A stretch of DNA of 64,000 nt from Brevibacillus_H sp041920465. GTDB taxonomy: Bacteria > Bacillota > Bacilli > Brevibacillales > Brevibacillaceae. Numbering within the stretch: the first letter of the stretch is position 1; each line of letters begins with the position of its first letter. This document shows positions 51,258 to 58,862 of this stretch, one piece after another. The notes beneath the pieces are model-generated. The model made no database searches. It saw nothing but the letters and a program-made list of their open reading frames with translations, and was not told where the DNA came from. The stretch covers positions 1 to 64,000 of the forward strand of contig JBHGXW010000043.1 of NCBI GenBank assembly GCA_041920465.1. The letters are read 5' to 3'. The position numbers and the translations under genes are program-made.

Positions 51258-52451
51258 TTGCGCAAGAGTCTTGTTTTCTTTATGATATTATTTCTTGTTG
51301 GCTGCGGGAATACAGTGCCGGCATTTGAAGCCCAAAAGAAAGCTTCGACAGTTCCGTCAGTTCCGCCAGCTTCTCAAGCCAGCAGTTTTCAAACCAGCAG
51401 TTCTAAACCGGCTGAAAATGCACAACCGGTTGAAAGTTCAGCCGAAGCTAAAGTGACGTTACGGGCTATAGGTGACGTATTAATTCATTCATCCATTTAC
51501 AAGGATGCAGAAAAAAAGGACGGAACATACGATTTCAAACCAATTTTTTCAGAAGTCAAAAAATATATAAGTGATGCTGATTTGGCAATTGCCAATCAAG
51601 AGTCGATGATCGGCGGTAAAGGTATCGGCTTATCTTCTTACCCTGCTTTTAACAGCCCCTTTGAAGTTGGAGATGCAGTAAAAGACATGGGGATAGACCT
51701 GGTTACTGTTGCCAACAATCATACCCTTGACCGAGGAGAAAAAGCGGTACTCAGCGGATTACAATACTGGGACAAAATTGGAATACCGTATACCGGCGCG
51801 TTCAAGTCTCCTGAAGACCGAGACAAAATCAGAGTCCTGACAAAAAACAACATCCGCTTTGCTTTTCTTGCCTACAGTTACGGAACAAACGGAATTAAAG
51901 TAAAAAAGCCTTATCTAATCAATCTGATTGACTTGAACCTGATCAAAAGCGATGTGGCAAAGGCCAAAAAAATCAGTGATGTAGTCGTCGTTTCGCTTCA
52001 CTTCGGGACTGAATATGAGAGATTTCCCAATGTGAGACAAAAGGAATTGGTGCAAGAACTGGCCGACATGGGAGTGAACATCATCATCGGGCATCACCCG
52101 CATGTACTTCAGCCGCCTGCCTGGGTGAAAGGGAAATACGGGAACACCACTTTTGTTGCCTATTCACTGGGAAACTTTATTTCGGCTCAGGAAGGCATTT
52201 ATCAGCTGATCGGCGGTGTAATCGGGATTGACATCACCAAGAAAACCGAAAACGGAAAAACCATGATTCTGATGGACAAACCTGCTTTTGCACCGACCTA
52301 CGGATATTACAGGAATTGGCACAACTTTAAAGTAATACCGATGGAAAAGTTATCCGATACCCAATTAAACAATCACCAAAAATATTACGAAGAGATTACG
52401 AAACATATGAGAGCCTGCATTCCCAATTTGATCATTGATCATATGAATTAG
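51258..52451 (+). CDS. CapA-family (poly-gamma-glutamate synthesis type) lipoprotein
   Basis: This calcineurin-like metallophosphatase-fold protein of the CapA/PgsA family has AIGDVLIHSS, VANNHTLDRG, GHHPHVLQ and YSLGNF in order. A lipobox (LFLVGC, Cys about 17) and a Ser/Pro/Gln-rich linker (about 20-65) place the domain outside the membrane. I use TTG at 51258, seven bases after GGGGG; an ATG-led frame at 51213 gives an odd N-terminus. No capB or capC is nearby, so capsule synthesis is not implied. Confidence 0.87.
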   Translation: MRKSLVFFMILFLVGCGNTVPAFEAQKKASTVPSVPPASQASSFQTSSSKPAENAQPVESSAEAKVTLRAIGDVLIHSSIYKDAEKKDGTYDFKPIFSEVKKYISDADLAIANQESMIGGKGIGLSSYPAFNSPFEVGDAVKDMGIDLVTVANNHTLDRGEKAVLSGLQYWDKIGIPYTGAFKSPEDRDKIRVLTKNNIRFAFLAYSYGTNGIKVKKPYLINLIDLNLIKSDVAKAKKISDVVVVSLHFGTEYERFPNVRQKELVQELADMGVNIIIGHHPHVLQPPAWVKGKYGNTTFVAYSLGNFISAQEGIYQLIGGVIGIDITKKTENGKTMILMDKPAFAPTYGYYRNWHNFKVIPMEKLSDTQLNNHQKYYEEITKHMRACIPNLIIDHMN

Positions 52452-52473
52452 CCTATATTTTCAAATCCTGCTT

Positions 52474-52519
52474 AGCCGTAATGTAATTGTTGAAAATTGA
52501 TTACGGCTTAAGTTAAAAT
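52474..52519 (+). promoter_or_regulatory. Promoter and inverted repeat before arsR
   Basis: TTGAAA (52490-52495), 18 bp, TAAAAT (52514-52519). The arms AGCCGTAAT (52474-52482) and ATTACGGCT (52500-52508) form an inverted repeat spanning the -35 element, a plausible repressor site. A second small palindrome ATATCGTTATAT lies downstream near 52525. Confidence 0.55.
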
Positions 52520-52553
52520 AACCATATCGTTATATAGTTAGAAGGTGATTAAT

Positions 52554-52892
52554 ATGGACCTGAAAAAAGCGGCAGAAGCATTTAAAGCATTGGGAGACCC
52601 TACACGCTTAAAAATTCTTGCTTTGCTTAACATCCGGGATTGCTGTGTATGTGAACTGGTACCCATTTTCAAGATTTCACAACCCGCTATTTCGAAACAC
52701 ATGACACGTTTAAAAACAGCTAACCTGGTTACGGAATCCCGAAAAGGAATGTGGGTGTTCTACTCCCTGAATCGCGAACAACTGGAAAGAATCGGGTACA
52801 CCCTGAAAAATCTTCCTGATTACTCAGATGAGTTGAAACAGCTTGAGGCAGACGGATTACTTGTATGTACGGGAGAAGAAAATGAAAAATAA
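52554..52892 (+). CDS. arsR: ArsR-family arsenic-responsive repressor
   Basis: This 112-residue winged-helix repressor (ALGDPTRLKILALLNIRDCC, ISQPAISKHMTRLKTANLV) has Cys30, Cys31 and Cys33 in the metal-sensing helix (RDCCVCELV), close to the CxC As(III)/Sb(III) site of plasmid ArsR proteins. ATG at 52554 is used; a GTG three codons earlier overlaps its ribosome site. It overlaps the aquaporin gene by 11 bp, giving an arsR-aquaporin-arsC operon. Confidence 0.92.
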   Translation: MDLKKAAEAFKALGDPTRLKILALLNIRDCCVCELVPIFKISQPAISKHMTRLKTANLVTESRKGMWVFYSLNREQLERIGYTLKNLPDYSDELKQLEADGLLVCTGEENEK

Positions 52893-53529
52893 ATTACTTG
52901 CAGAGTTTATCGGAACTTATTTTTTAATCTTTGCCGGTACTGGCGCCATTATCGTTAATTCCTTGACGCAAAGTCTTACTCACGTAGGAATTGCCCTAAC
53001 TTTTGGCCTTGTCGTCATGGCACTCATCTACACATTTGGGCATATCTCCGGTGCTCACTTTAAACCGGCTGTAACCATAGGATTTCTTGTTCATGGTGAC
53101 ATTCCTTTCAAGGATGCCTTAGCTTATATCATTACGCAAACCCTGGCATCTATCGCTTCCAGTACAACCCTTCTATATATGTTTGGCAACACGGCTAACC
53201 TGGGGGCTACACTGCCGCGATTCTCTTGGCAGCAGTCCTTTATCCTGGAGTTTATCCTTACTTTCATTCTCATGATGGTCATCTTCGGCTCTGCGGTACA
53301 TGGAAAAGCAACCAAGTCGTTTGCCGGTGTTGCGATTGGTGCGACGGTTGGACTGGAAGCCATGTTTGCAGGCCCAATCTCCGGTGCCTCGATGAATCCT
53401 GTCCGTTCATTGGGTCCCGCCCTCATGTCCGGGAGTCTACAGTACCTCTGGATTTACATTGTTGCAACCATCCTCGCTACCATCGTTGCAGCATTGGTAT
53501 ACAAAATCATTCATGAAAAAGGAGAGTAA
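52882..53529 (+). CDS. MIP-family channel (probable arsenite efflux aquaglyceroporin)
   Basis: This 215-residue major intrinsic protein has six transmembrane helices and two half-helix loops. Genes like this beside arsC, as in rhizobial aqpS, let arsenite leave by diffusion and replace an ArsB/Acr3 pump. The first pore motif, normally NPA, is KPA (GAHFKPAVT, Lys61 coded AAA), and the second is NPV (SMNPVRS, 172-174). Arg175 of the selectivity filter is kept. The start is ATG inside the arsR end. Confidence 0.88.
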   Translation: MKNKLLAEFIGTYFLIFAGTGAIIVNSLTQSLTHVGIALTFGLVVMALIYTFGHISGAHFKPAVTIGFLVHGDIPFKDALAYIITQTLASIASSTTLLYMFGNTANLGATLPRFSWQQSFILEFILTFILMMVIFGSAVHGKATKSFAGVAIGATVGLEAMFAGPISGASMNPVRSLGPALMSGSLQYLWIYIVATILATIVAALVYKIIHEKGE

Positions 53530-53532
53530 TTC

Positions 53533-53955
53533 ATGAGTAAAAAGCTTGTTTATTTTCTTTGCACAGGGAACTCCTGCCGAAGCCAAATGGCAGACGGTTT
53601 TCTCAAGGCACTTGGCAGTGAAAAATACGAAGTAAAAAGCGCAGGACTTGAGGCTCACGGCTTAAATCCTCGTGCCGTTCAAGTAATGAAAGAAGCTGGT
53701 GTAGACATCTCTGCCCATACTTCCGACGTGATTGACCCTGAGATTCTGAATCGCGCAGATTATGTTATTACGTTATGCGGCCATGCTGATGAACACTGCC
53801 CTGTGATCTCCAATCGAAACGTCGTGAAGTGGCATTGGGGCTTTGATGACCCAGCCAAGGCAACAGGAACTGAAGACGAAGTGATGAATAAATTCCGTGA
53901 AGTGCGTGATGCGATCAAACATCGGATAGAAAAGTTTGTTAATACTGGTGAATAA
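53533..53955 (+). CDS. arsC: Arsenate reductase, thioredoxin-coupled (ArsC)
   Basis: This low-molecular-weight phosphatase-fold reductase of 140 residues has the P-loop CTGNSCRS with Cys10 and Cys15, and the relay LCGHADEHCP with Cys82 and Cys89. The Cys10/82/89 triad is exactly as in the S. aureus and B. subtilis enzymes. It reduces arsenate to arsenite for exit through the neighbouring channel. It starts 3 bp after the channel gene and is followed by a terminator. Confidence 0.97.
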   Translation: MSKKLVYFLCTGNSCRSQMADGFLKALGSEKYEVKSAGLEAHGLNPRAVQVMKEAGVDISAHTSDVIDPEILNRADYVITLCGHADEHCPVISNRNVVKWHWGFDDPAKATGTEDEVMNKFREVRDAIKHRIEKFVNTGE

Positions 53956-53960
53956 ATGAG

Positions 53961-53987
53961 GGTCAGGACTTTTCCTGACCTTTTCTT
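53961..53987 (+). terminator. Terminator of the ars operon
   Basis: GGTCAGG, six-base loop, CCTGACC, then TTTTCTTTT. Confidence 0.88.
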
Positions 53988-54119
53988 TTAATCGACTCCA
54001 ATATTAGGGCTTCTTCTTTCCAAAAGGAGTACATCTCTCCAAACACCGTTCAATTTACCGATCCGTTCCCGTCTTCCCACTTCTCTGAAGCCAAATTTTT
54101 TAACAAAAGCTATCGTATT
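53988..54119 (-). pseudogene. Remnant of a GNAT acetyltransferase C-terminus
   Basis: The minus-strand frame encodes FVKKFGFREVGRRERIGKLN followed by GVWRDVLLLERR, which is the end of phosphinothricin-acetyltransferase/ArsN-type GNAT proteins (GFxEVG...G.w.DV). Only about 43 codons remain. The 5' side is replaced by the terminator of ccoS, with no start codon or ribosome site. arsN genes are common in ars operons, so this may be a relic of a larger arsenic island. Confidence 0.6.
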
Positions 54120-54120
54120 A

Positions 54121-54146
54121 AAAAAAGAAGCGATACAATCGCTTCT
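54121..54146 (-). terminator. Terminator after ccoS
   Basis: GAAGCGAT, loop TGT, ATCGCTTC and seven T on the minus strand, about 15 bp after the ccoS stop. Confidence 0.85.
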
Positions 54147-54159
54147 TCGCTGCCTTTTA

Positions 54160-54348
54160 TCAGGAGTTTTGCAATCCATTTTTGATCTCATCGAAATCTT
54201 CTTCGTCGTTCAGCATCCTATATTTGATCTCTTCAACATTTTGGAACTGCCCGTCTTTTTTCGCCCAATACCAGACAAGAATAGCAGAAACGGAGAAACA
54301 GATCATTACTGTCAAAAGCAAAACCGCACTAATGGACAATCCGAACAT
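54160..54348 (-). CDS. ccoS: CcoS-like small membrane protein
   Basis: This 62-residue protein has one N-terminal transmembrane helix followed by WAKKDGQFQNVEEIKYRMLN and an acidic DEEDFDE tail. This is the arrangement of CcoS/FixS, which in Proteobacteria is needed to insert copper and haem into cbb3 oxidase. No cco or fix partner is in the window. ATG lies nine bases after GGAGG. The gene is monocistronic with a strong terminator. Confidence 0.75.
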   Translation of the reverse strand: MFGLSISAVLLLTVMICFSVSAILVWYWAKKDGQFQNVEEIKYRMLNDEEDFDEIKNGLQNS

Positions 54349-54518
54349 ATTCCTTACCTCCTCGTTTTGCAGACGACGTTACCCGTTATTCTTCCACAAA
54401 ATGACATATAAATGCAAACAAGAACTATCTTTTTTAGTTTAGCAAGCTTTCCCCGTCTTTACTAGTAGGCAGAAAAAATCATGAATGAACGTTCTGTGAC
54501 CAACCGCACACCTGGATG

Positions 54519-55157
54519 TTAGCGCAAAAGCCCGGTGACGAACGGATTAAACATTTTTTCTGTCTCGATGGTGGTTTTCGATCCATGACCGGGGTAAATA
54601 ATCGTGTCATCGTCCAATTCAAACAATTTGTCTTGAATACTTGCCATTAACGTCTCGAAGCTTCCCCCCGGAAGATCGGTACGGCCAATTGATTGCGCAA
54701 ATAAGACGTCACCGCTGAAACAGTGCTGTCCAATCACAAATGAACAGCTGCCAGGTGAATGGCCTGGAGTATGCAGCACTTGTATCGTAAAACCGGCTAA
54801 CTCCAGTGTTTGACCGTCTTGAAGCTCGCGTTCGGCCGGGTCGCAGACAATCGGCTCAGACATACCGAATAACTGGGAACCGTTCAGGACCGGATCGATC
54901 AGCCAGGCTTGCTCCTCCGGATGAATGTATACAGGTGCCTTTGTCAGCTTGCGAACCGCTTGCAGTCCGCCAATATGATCCAGATGGGCGTGTGTCAACA
55001 GAATTGCCGCTACTTTTTCGTTTCGAAGCGCATCTAATAGCACAGCTGGCTGCATCCCCGGGTCAATCACAAGAGATTCGCCTGTCTGTTCATTGGTAAT
55101 CAGGTATGCGTTGGTCTGGAATGGCCCCAAGCTAAACGAACGGATTTTAATCGTCAT
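54519..55157 (-). CDS. Metallo-beta-lactamase-fold hydrolase (YqgX/glyoxalase II-like)
   Basis: This 212-residue MBL protein has the metal motif THAHLDHIGG near residue 55, HTPGHSPGSCSF, SGDVLF and the final GHGSKTTIETE. Length and order match YqgX and related small glyoxalase-II-like hydrolases. In Bacillus yqgX is next to yqgY and yqgZ, whose homologues are about 8 kb away here. The natural substrate is unknown, with thiol esters likely. Confidence 0.9.
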   Translation of the reverse strand: MTIKIRSFSLGPFQTNAYLITNEQTGESLVIDPGMQPAVLLDALRNEKVAAILLTHAHLDHIGGLQAVRKLTKAPVYIHPEEQAWLIDPVLNGSQLFGMSEPIVCDPAERELQDGQTLELAGFTIQVLHTPGHSPGSCSFVIGQHCFSGDVLFAQSIGRTDLPGGSFETLMASIQDKLFELDDDTIIYPGHGSKTTIETEKMFNPFVTGLLR

Positions 55158-55241
55158 ATGATGATGACTCCTTTCTTCTGTTCAACCGATAAGGTAACAT
55201 ATGGTACATTCTATAGTACCAAAGATGACAGAGGTGCTACA

Positions 55242-55605
55242 ATGATTCGACGTGTATGGACCATCGAAATGGAAATTCCAAGCGGTAAATAGCCCGGCTT
55301 TTACGCTCAGATGATCCATAAAATCGGGGATGAGGTTGAAATAATCGACCGATTCGGGCAAATGTTTATCGTTGCCGACTCTAAGCAGTTGGTACAGGTA
55401 AAAGAGATTTTGTCGCACCAAAAATGAAAACGACCCAGCTTCAGACTGGGCCGTTGTGCAGCAGCTTCGCGAACATATCATTGGCGAAATCCATGATCAA
55501 CCGGACAGCATTTATTTGCTTGATTCAAACCATCTGGAGCTTGCTCTGCACATTGCCGCCAAATACAAGGTAATGCTAGAGGTTATAGACGGAACTTCTC
55601 AATAA
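55242..55605 (+). pseudogene. Broken hypothetical gene (in-frame TAG and frameshift)
   Basis: ATG at 55242 follows a good GAGGTG site. The frame reads MIRRVWTIEMEIPSGK, then TAG (55290-55292), then continues in the same frame PGFYAQMIHKIGDEVEIIDR to a TGA near 55427. A second open segment one base out of phase (SDWAVVQQLREHIIGEIHDQ ... KYKVMLEVIDGTSQ) runs to TAA at 55603-55605. A single A-run indel plus one CAG-to-TAG change would restore about 120 residues. I do not recognise the family. The end overlaps the chemoreceptor gene by 23 bp. Confidence 0.55.
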
Positions 55606-57574
55606 GGCGCTGCAATTCGTGTGCTTTCTGGCTGAGCGAGAGCGCCGAATGGGAGATTTCTTCAATGGACAGCAGTTGTTCTTTTGACAGGGCGTTCACC
55701 CGATCAGCATTGCCGGCTGAATCCTTGGCGATCCGGGCCATCTCGTCAACGGAGGCAGCAACCTGCTCGGAGCCTGCCGACATTTCTTGGGCTGTGGCGG
55801 AAATATCACGAATTTGATCGGCAACATTTTGGGACGATTCATAGATATGCTGGAATGCTTCGCCTGCTTCAATCACTGCCCTCAGTCCGTCTTGCACCTC
55901 TTTGACGACCGTATTCATCGAGATGACGGCGCGGTTGGTATCGTGCTGGATCTCCTGAATCAGGTTCGTGATTTGGCTGGCAGACGTATTGGATTGTTCC
56001 GCCAGTTTACGAACCTCATCGGCTACGACGGCAAATCCTCTTCCGTGTTCACCTGCACGTGCCGCTTCAATCGCCGCGTTCAAGGCAAGCAGATTGGTTT
56101 GGGTGGCAATTCCGGAAATAACCTCCACTATTTGCCCAATCTCTTGTGAACGTTCGCCAAGCAGTTGTATAATCGTAGCCGAGTCTTGGACGGAGTGGTT
56201 AATCGAGTTCATTTGGGAAACCGTCTTCTGGATCGATTGGTTCCCTTGGCTTGCCTCTGCAGTCGTTTCACTTGCCGCTTCCGATACTTGAGCAGATGCT
56301 TCGGCTATCCGCGTAATGCCAACCGCCATTTCTTCCATTGCTCTGGCGCTTTCGTCCGCTCCCTGCACCTGATTGTGCGCTCCGGCAGATACCTCTTCAA
56401 TCGCCATGCTTACATGTCTGGTTGCTTGACTGGTCTGTTCGGCGTTGGCTGTCAATTCTTCTGCCAGGGAAGCCACCTGCTCCGTCGTATCCGCCAATTG
56501 ATGAAGCACGGAACGAAGCGAGTCACTCATCTTGTTGAAGCTCTGGCTAAGCTGTCCCAGCTCATGTGCTGCCTCTATGCCAATGTGTTGGGTCAAATCG
56601 CCCTCGCTTACCTGTTGTGCTGCGTCTACCAATCGGGAAAGCGGACGGGTAATGGATCGGTTGATGAAGAAAGTTTGGATAAATCCGAGAATCAAAGCGA
56701 AGAGAATGACAAGGCCGGTGGTTACAAAGATCGGATTTGCCGCCTGGGACACTTCTTCGGATTGCATCGATCCGGCAATTTTCCAGCCAGTCAGTTTATT
56801 GGTTAAGTAATTTGCCATCTCTTTGCCGTTCGCCGTTTGAAACTCAAGAACCCCTTCATCCTGTCCGTACATGCTGTTCACATACGATTCCGTATTGACA
56901 TCGCCAATTTTGCCGGTTGGATGAACCAGATACTTTTTGTCTTTATCCAGGATGAAGACGTATCCTTTTTCACCAATTTTTACTTTCTTGGCCAGTTCTC
57001 CCAAGTATTTCAAGCTAATGTCAAGTCCGACTACACCGCTGCCGTCTGATGTGGTACGGGATGTGCTGATGATGACCTCGCCAGACGATGCGTCAACATA
57101 CGGAGATGTCAGAACAACTTGATCTTTTTTGGCAAACGCGTCCTGATACCACGGGCGTTTCCGCGGATCAAAATCGGGCGGCAGTTTCGCGTCTGGTGAT
57201 AAAATCATCAACCCGGTCTCCGAACCGACATAAGTGTTTTTAATCTCGGGATGAAGCTGTTGGTAGCGATCCAGCATCGCCTTGATTCCCTGGGCGGCAT
57301 TTGGCGCAAATTGTTCGCGCTTGATGGTTTTCGCGAGGAATTCGGTATCTTTAATTTTCATTTCAATGAATTGGGTGATGCTGTCGTTAAGCAGCTTGAT
57401 GTTTTCTTCAGAAGAAAATGTCAGTTGATCTTCCAGCTTGTTTTTGGCGCTGTCATAAGCAGAAATGCCAATGATCAAGCTAGGCGCTAAGAGTAGAATA
57501 ATTGATGAAAGCAGTAATCTTTGGCGAATTGAGACCCTAAAGAAATTTCTGAATTTCATGGTTCGTTTTGTCAT
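55583..57574 (-). CDS. Methyl-accepting chemotaxis protein with dCache domain
   Basis: This 663-residue chemoreceptor has TM1 (about 17-38), an extracellular double-Cache domain (about 39-280), TM2 (about 283-303), HAMP (about 305-357) and a long signalling coil with the CheA/CheW-binding tip GIATQTNLLALNAAIEAARA. The sensor contains DPRKRPWYQDA, SPYVDASSGEVIIS and VVGLDIS, residues like the amino-acid-binding dCache motif (R..W..Y...D), so amino-acid sensing is likely. No che genes are in the window. Confidence 0.94.
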   Translation of the reverse strand: MTKRTMKFRNFFRVSIRQRLLLSSIILLLAPSLIIGISAYDSAKNKLEDQLTFSSEENIKLLNDSITQFIEMKIKDTEFLAKTIKREQFAPNAAQGIKAMLDRYQQLHPEIKNTYVGSETGLMILSPDAKLPPDFDPRKRPWYQDAFAKKDQVVLTSPYVDASSGEVIISTSRTTSDGSGVVGLDISLKYLGELAKKVKIGEKGYVFILDKDKKYLVHPTGKIGDVNTESYVNSMYGQDEGVLEFQTANGKEMANYLTNKLTGWKIAGSMQSEEVSQAANPIFVTTGLVILFALILGFIQTFFINRSITRPLSRLVDAAQQVSEGDLTQHIGIEAAHELGQLSQSFNKMSDSLRSVLHQLADTTEQVASLAEELTANAEQTSQATRHVSMAIEEVSAGAHNQVQGADESARAMEEMAVGITRIAEASAQVSEAASETTAEASQGNQSIQKTVSQMNSINHSVQDSATIIQLLGERSQEIGQIVEVISGIATQTNLLALNAAIEAARAGEHGRGFAVVADEVRKLAEQSNTSASQITNLIQEIQHDTNRAVISMNTVVKEVQDGLRAVIEAGEAFQHIYESSQNVADQIRDISATAQEMSAGSEQVAASVDEMARIAKDSAGNADRVNALSKEQLLSIEEISHSALSLSQKAHELQRLIEKFRL

Positions 57575-57642
57575 CCTCTCAAGTCAAAAAATAACAAGAG
57601 TATTATACCACCAGATAATGATAGTGAAACTACATTCCATAA

Positions 57643-57685
57643 AAAAAGCTTTTCTATCGGGTCATCCGAAGAAAAGCTTTTTTCT
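57643..57685. terminator. Terminator after the 57.7-kb lipoprotein gene
   Basis: AAAAGCTTTTCT and AGAAAAGCTTTT form a 12-bp stem with T runs on both strands. It lies just past the lipoprotein stop on the minus strand. Confidence 0.8.
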
Positions 57686-57691
57686 TCTCTT

Positions 57692-58255
57692 CTATTGTAC
57701 CAAATCAAATCGGTAACCGACCACTTTATCTTTCACAATGCTGAATAGCATCTGATATTTGGAGCCTTTATAAATCAACTCTTTGTCACCCTGCGCTTCA
57801 CCATATGCTTGTTTTACCTTGTCGATGGAATCGTATACGGCTACACCTCGGTTTGTTCTGATGGTTTTTCCTTCCGCTTCAGAGATTCCGCCGGTCATCA
57901 GGCTCTCGATGAGACCGCCCCTCACTTTCATGATAATTTGTGAGTTACCGATCATGATCATCCCTGTCGAGACGGTTCCTTCTCCCTTAGCCAGTTGATC
58001 AACGGTCATGCTTTGCCGGGATACTGCATCCATAAATTCATAGCGTGTCGGCTTCAACTGATTCATCGCTTCCTTGATGCCTTGTCCGAGATAGACACCC
58101 AGCATCCCGTACTCCTGTTGGTTCTCAGGATCGAACTTCTCCGCGAGAGCCGGCGTGGTGGCAGCAGTATTGGGAGGGGTTGCTCCTTGATTGCATCCGC
58201 CCACGAGGAATAACAGAGCCACGATTAGGCCGATCAGAAGGGTATGTCTTCTCAT
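57692..58255 (-). CDS. Hypothetical lipoprotein
   Basis: The signal peptide ends in lipobox LVGGC (Cys about 21) and is followed by a Thr/Pro/Ala linker and a domain of about 140 residues (YGMLGVYLGQGIKEAMNQLK ... DKVVGYRFDLVQ). The ending resembles DUF4309-type proteins, in which a calculated slope or stability of a repeat is read, but identity is uncertain. Start choice is unclear: GTG at 58267 is two bases from AAGGAG and ATG at 58255 is fourteen. Confidence 0.65.
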   Translation of the reverse strand: MRRHTLLIGLIVALLFLVGGCNQGATPPNTAATTPALAEKFDPENQQEYGMLGVYLGQGIKEAMNQLKPTRYEFMDAVSRQSMTVDQLAKGEGTVSTGMIMIGNSQIIMKVRGGLIESLMTGGISEAEGKTIRTNRGVAVYDSIDKVKQAYGEAQGDKELIYKGSKYQMLFSIVKDKVVGYRFDLVQ

Positions 58256-58338
58256 ATCTTGTCGCACTACTCCTTTTTTTTGCCATTTCGTACCTATCTT
58301 ATAACAGGAGCAAGAGCCACGGCAAGTTTGTCTCTAAA

Positions 58339-58779
58339 TTACTTTTTGTTGTTTCCCACCATTTGTTTCGGTTTGATCGAACCGTTATTCATCGTTTGTT
58401 TGTAACCTTCCAGAATCTTCAACAGCGAATGGAAGAAAGGTGATCCGAATACGGCGACGATTCCCCAGACCCAAATCCCTTCTTCCCAGGAATTCTCCAC
58501 ATAGATCCGGTCTGCTCCAGCCAAAATGAGGCCGGGATCAATTTTGGTCAGTCCGATAATCACTCCGGCGGAAACCGTCGAGAGCAAAATGTTCAGGAAT
58601 TTTTTGTAGTGGTTCAGCCATGCTGCCTTGTTGTGATTATCCAAGCTGCTATCTGCCGCTTCGTAGTCGGTGCCAAGAAACGGAACAATCGTTTTGAACG
58701 CTTCGGTCACGCCTGCTGCCGCACTTGAAACAGCCGTAATATAAACCAAAAATGAAATAGATGAATTCAGGTCTACCAT
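58339..58779 (-). CDS. Hypothetical membrane protein
   Basis: This 146-residue protein has three hydrophobic stretches (about residues 8-25, 60-88 and 100-118) and a basic C-terminus (KPKQMVGNNKK). ATG lies after GGGGGAGG. The pattern SISFLVYITAVSSAAAGVTE with a later KIDPGLILAGADRIY is not one I can assign. It may be a holin-like or envelope protein. It is the next gene after PhoH on the same strand, but a terminator separates them. Confidence 0.6.
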   Translation of the reverse strand: MVDLNSSISFLVYITAVSSAAAGVTEAFKTIVPFLGTDYEAADSSLDNHNKAAWLNHYKKFLNILLSTVSAGVIIGLTKIDPGLILAGADRIYVENSWEEGIWVWGIVAVFGSPFFHSLLKILEGYKQTMNNGSIKPKQMVGNNKK

Positions 58780-58832
58780 TTGGATCCTCCCCCTTTTGTA
58801 TAAATGTATGGGACAGATCCGGCTTCCTATAC

Positions 58833-58860
58833 CAAAAAACCGCCTCCAAAGAGACGGTTT
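58833..58860 (-). terminator. Terminator after phoH/ylaK
   Basis: On the minus strand ACCGTCTC, loop TTTG, GAGGCGGT and six T. It starts within a few bases of the PhoH stop codon. Confidence 0.9.
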
Positions 58861-58862
58861 TC

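Noticed and set aside
55182..55481. A 99-codon minus-strand frame in the gap after the MBL gene
   Set aside because: The plus strand of the same stretch has a ribosome site and more protein-like halves, so I treat the minus frame as a shadow.
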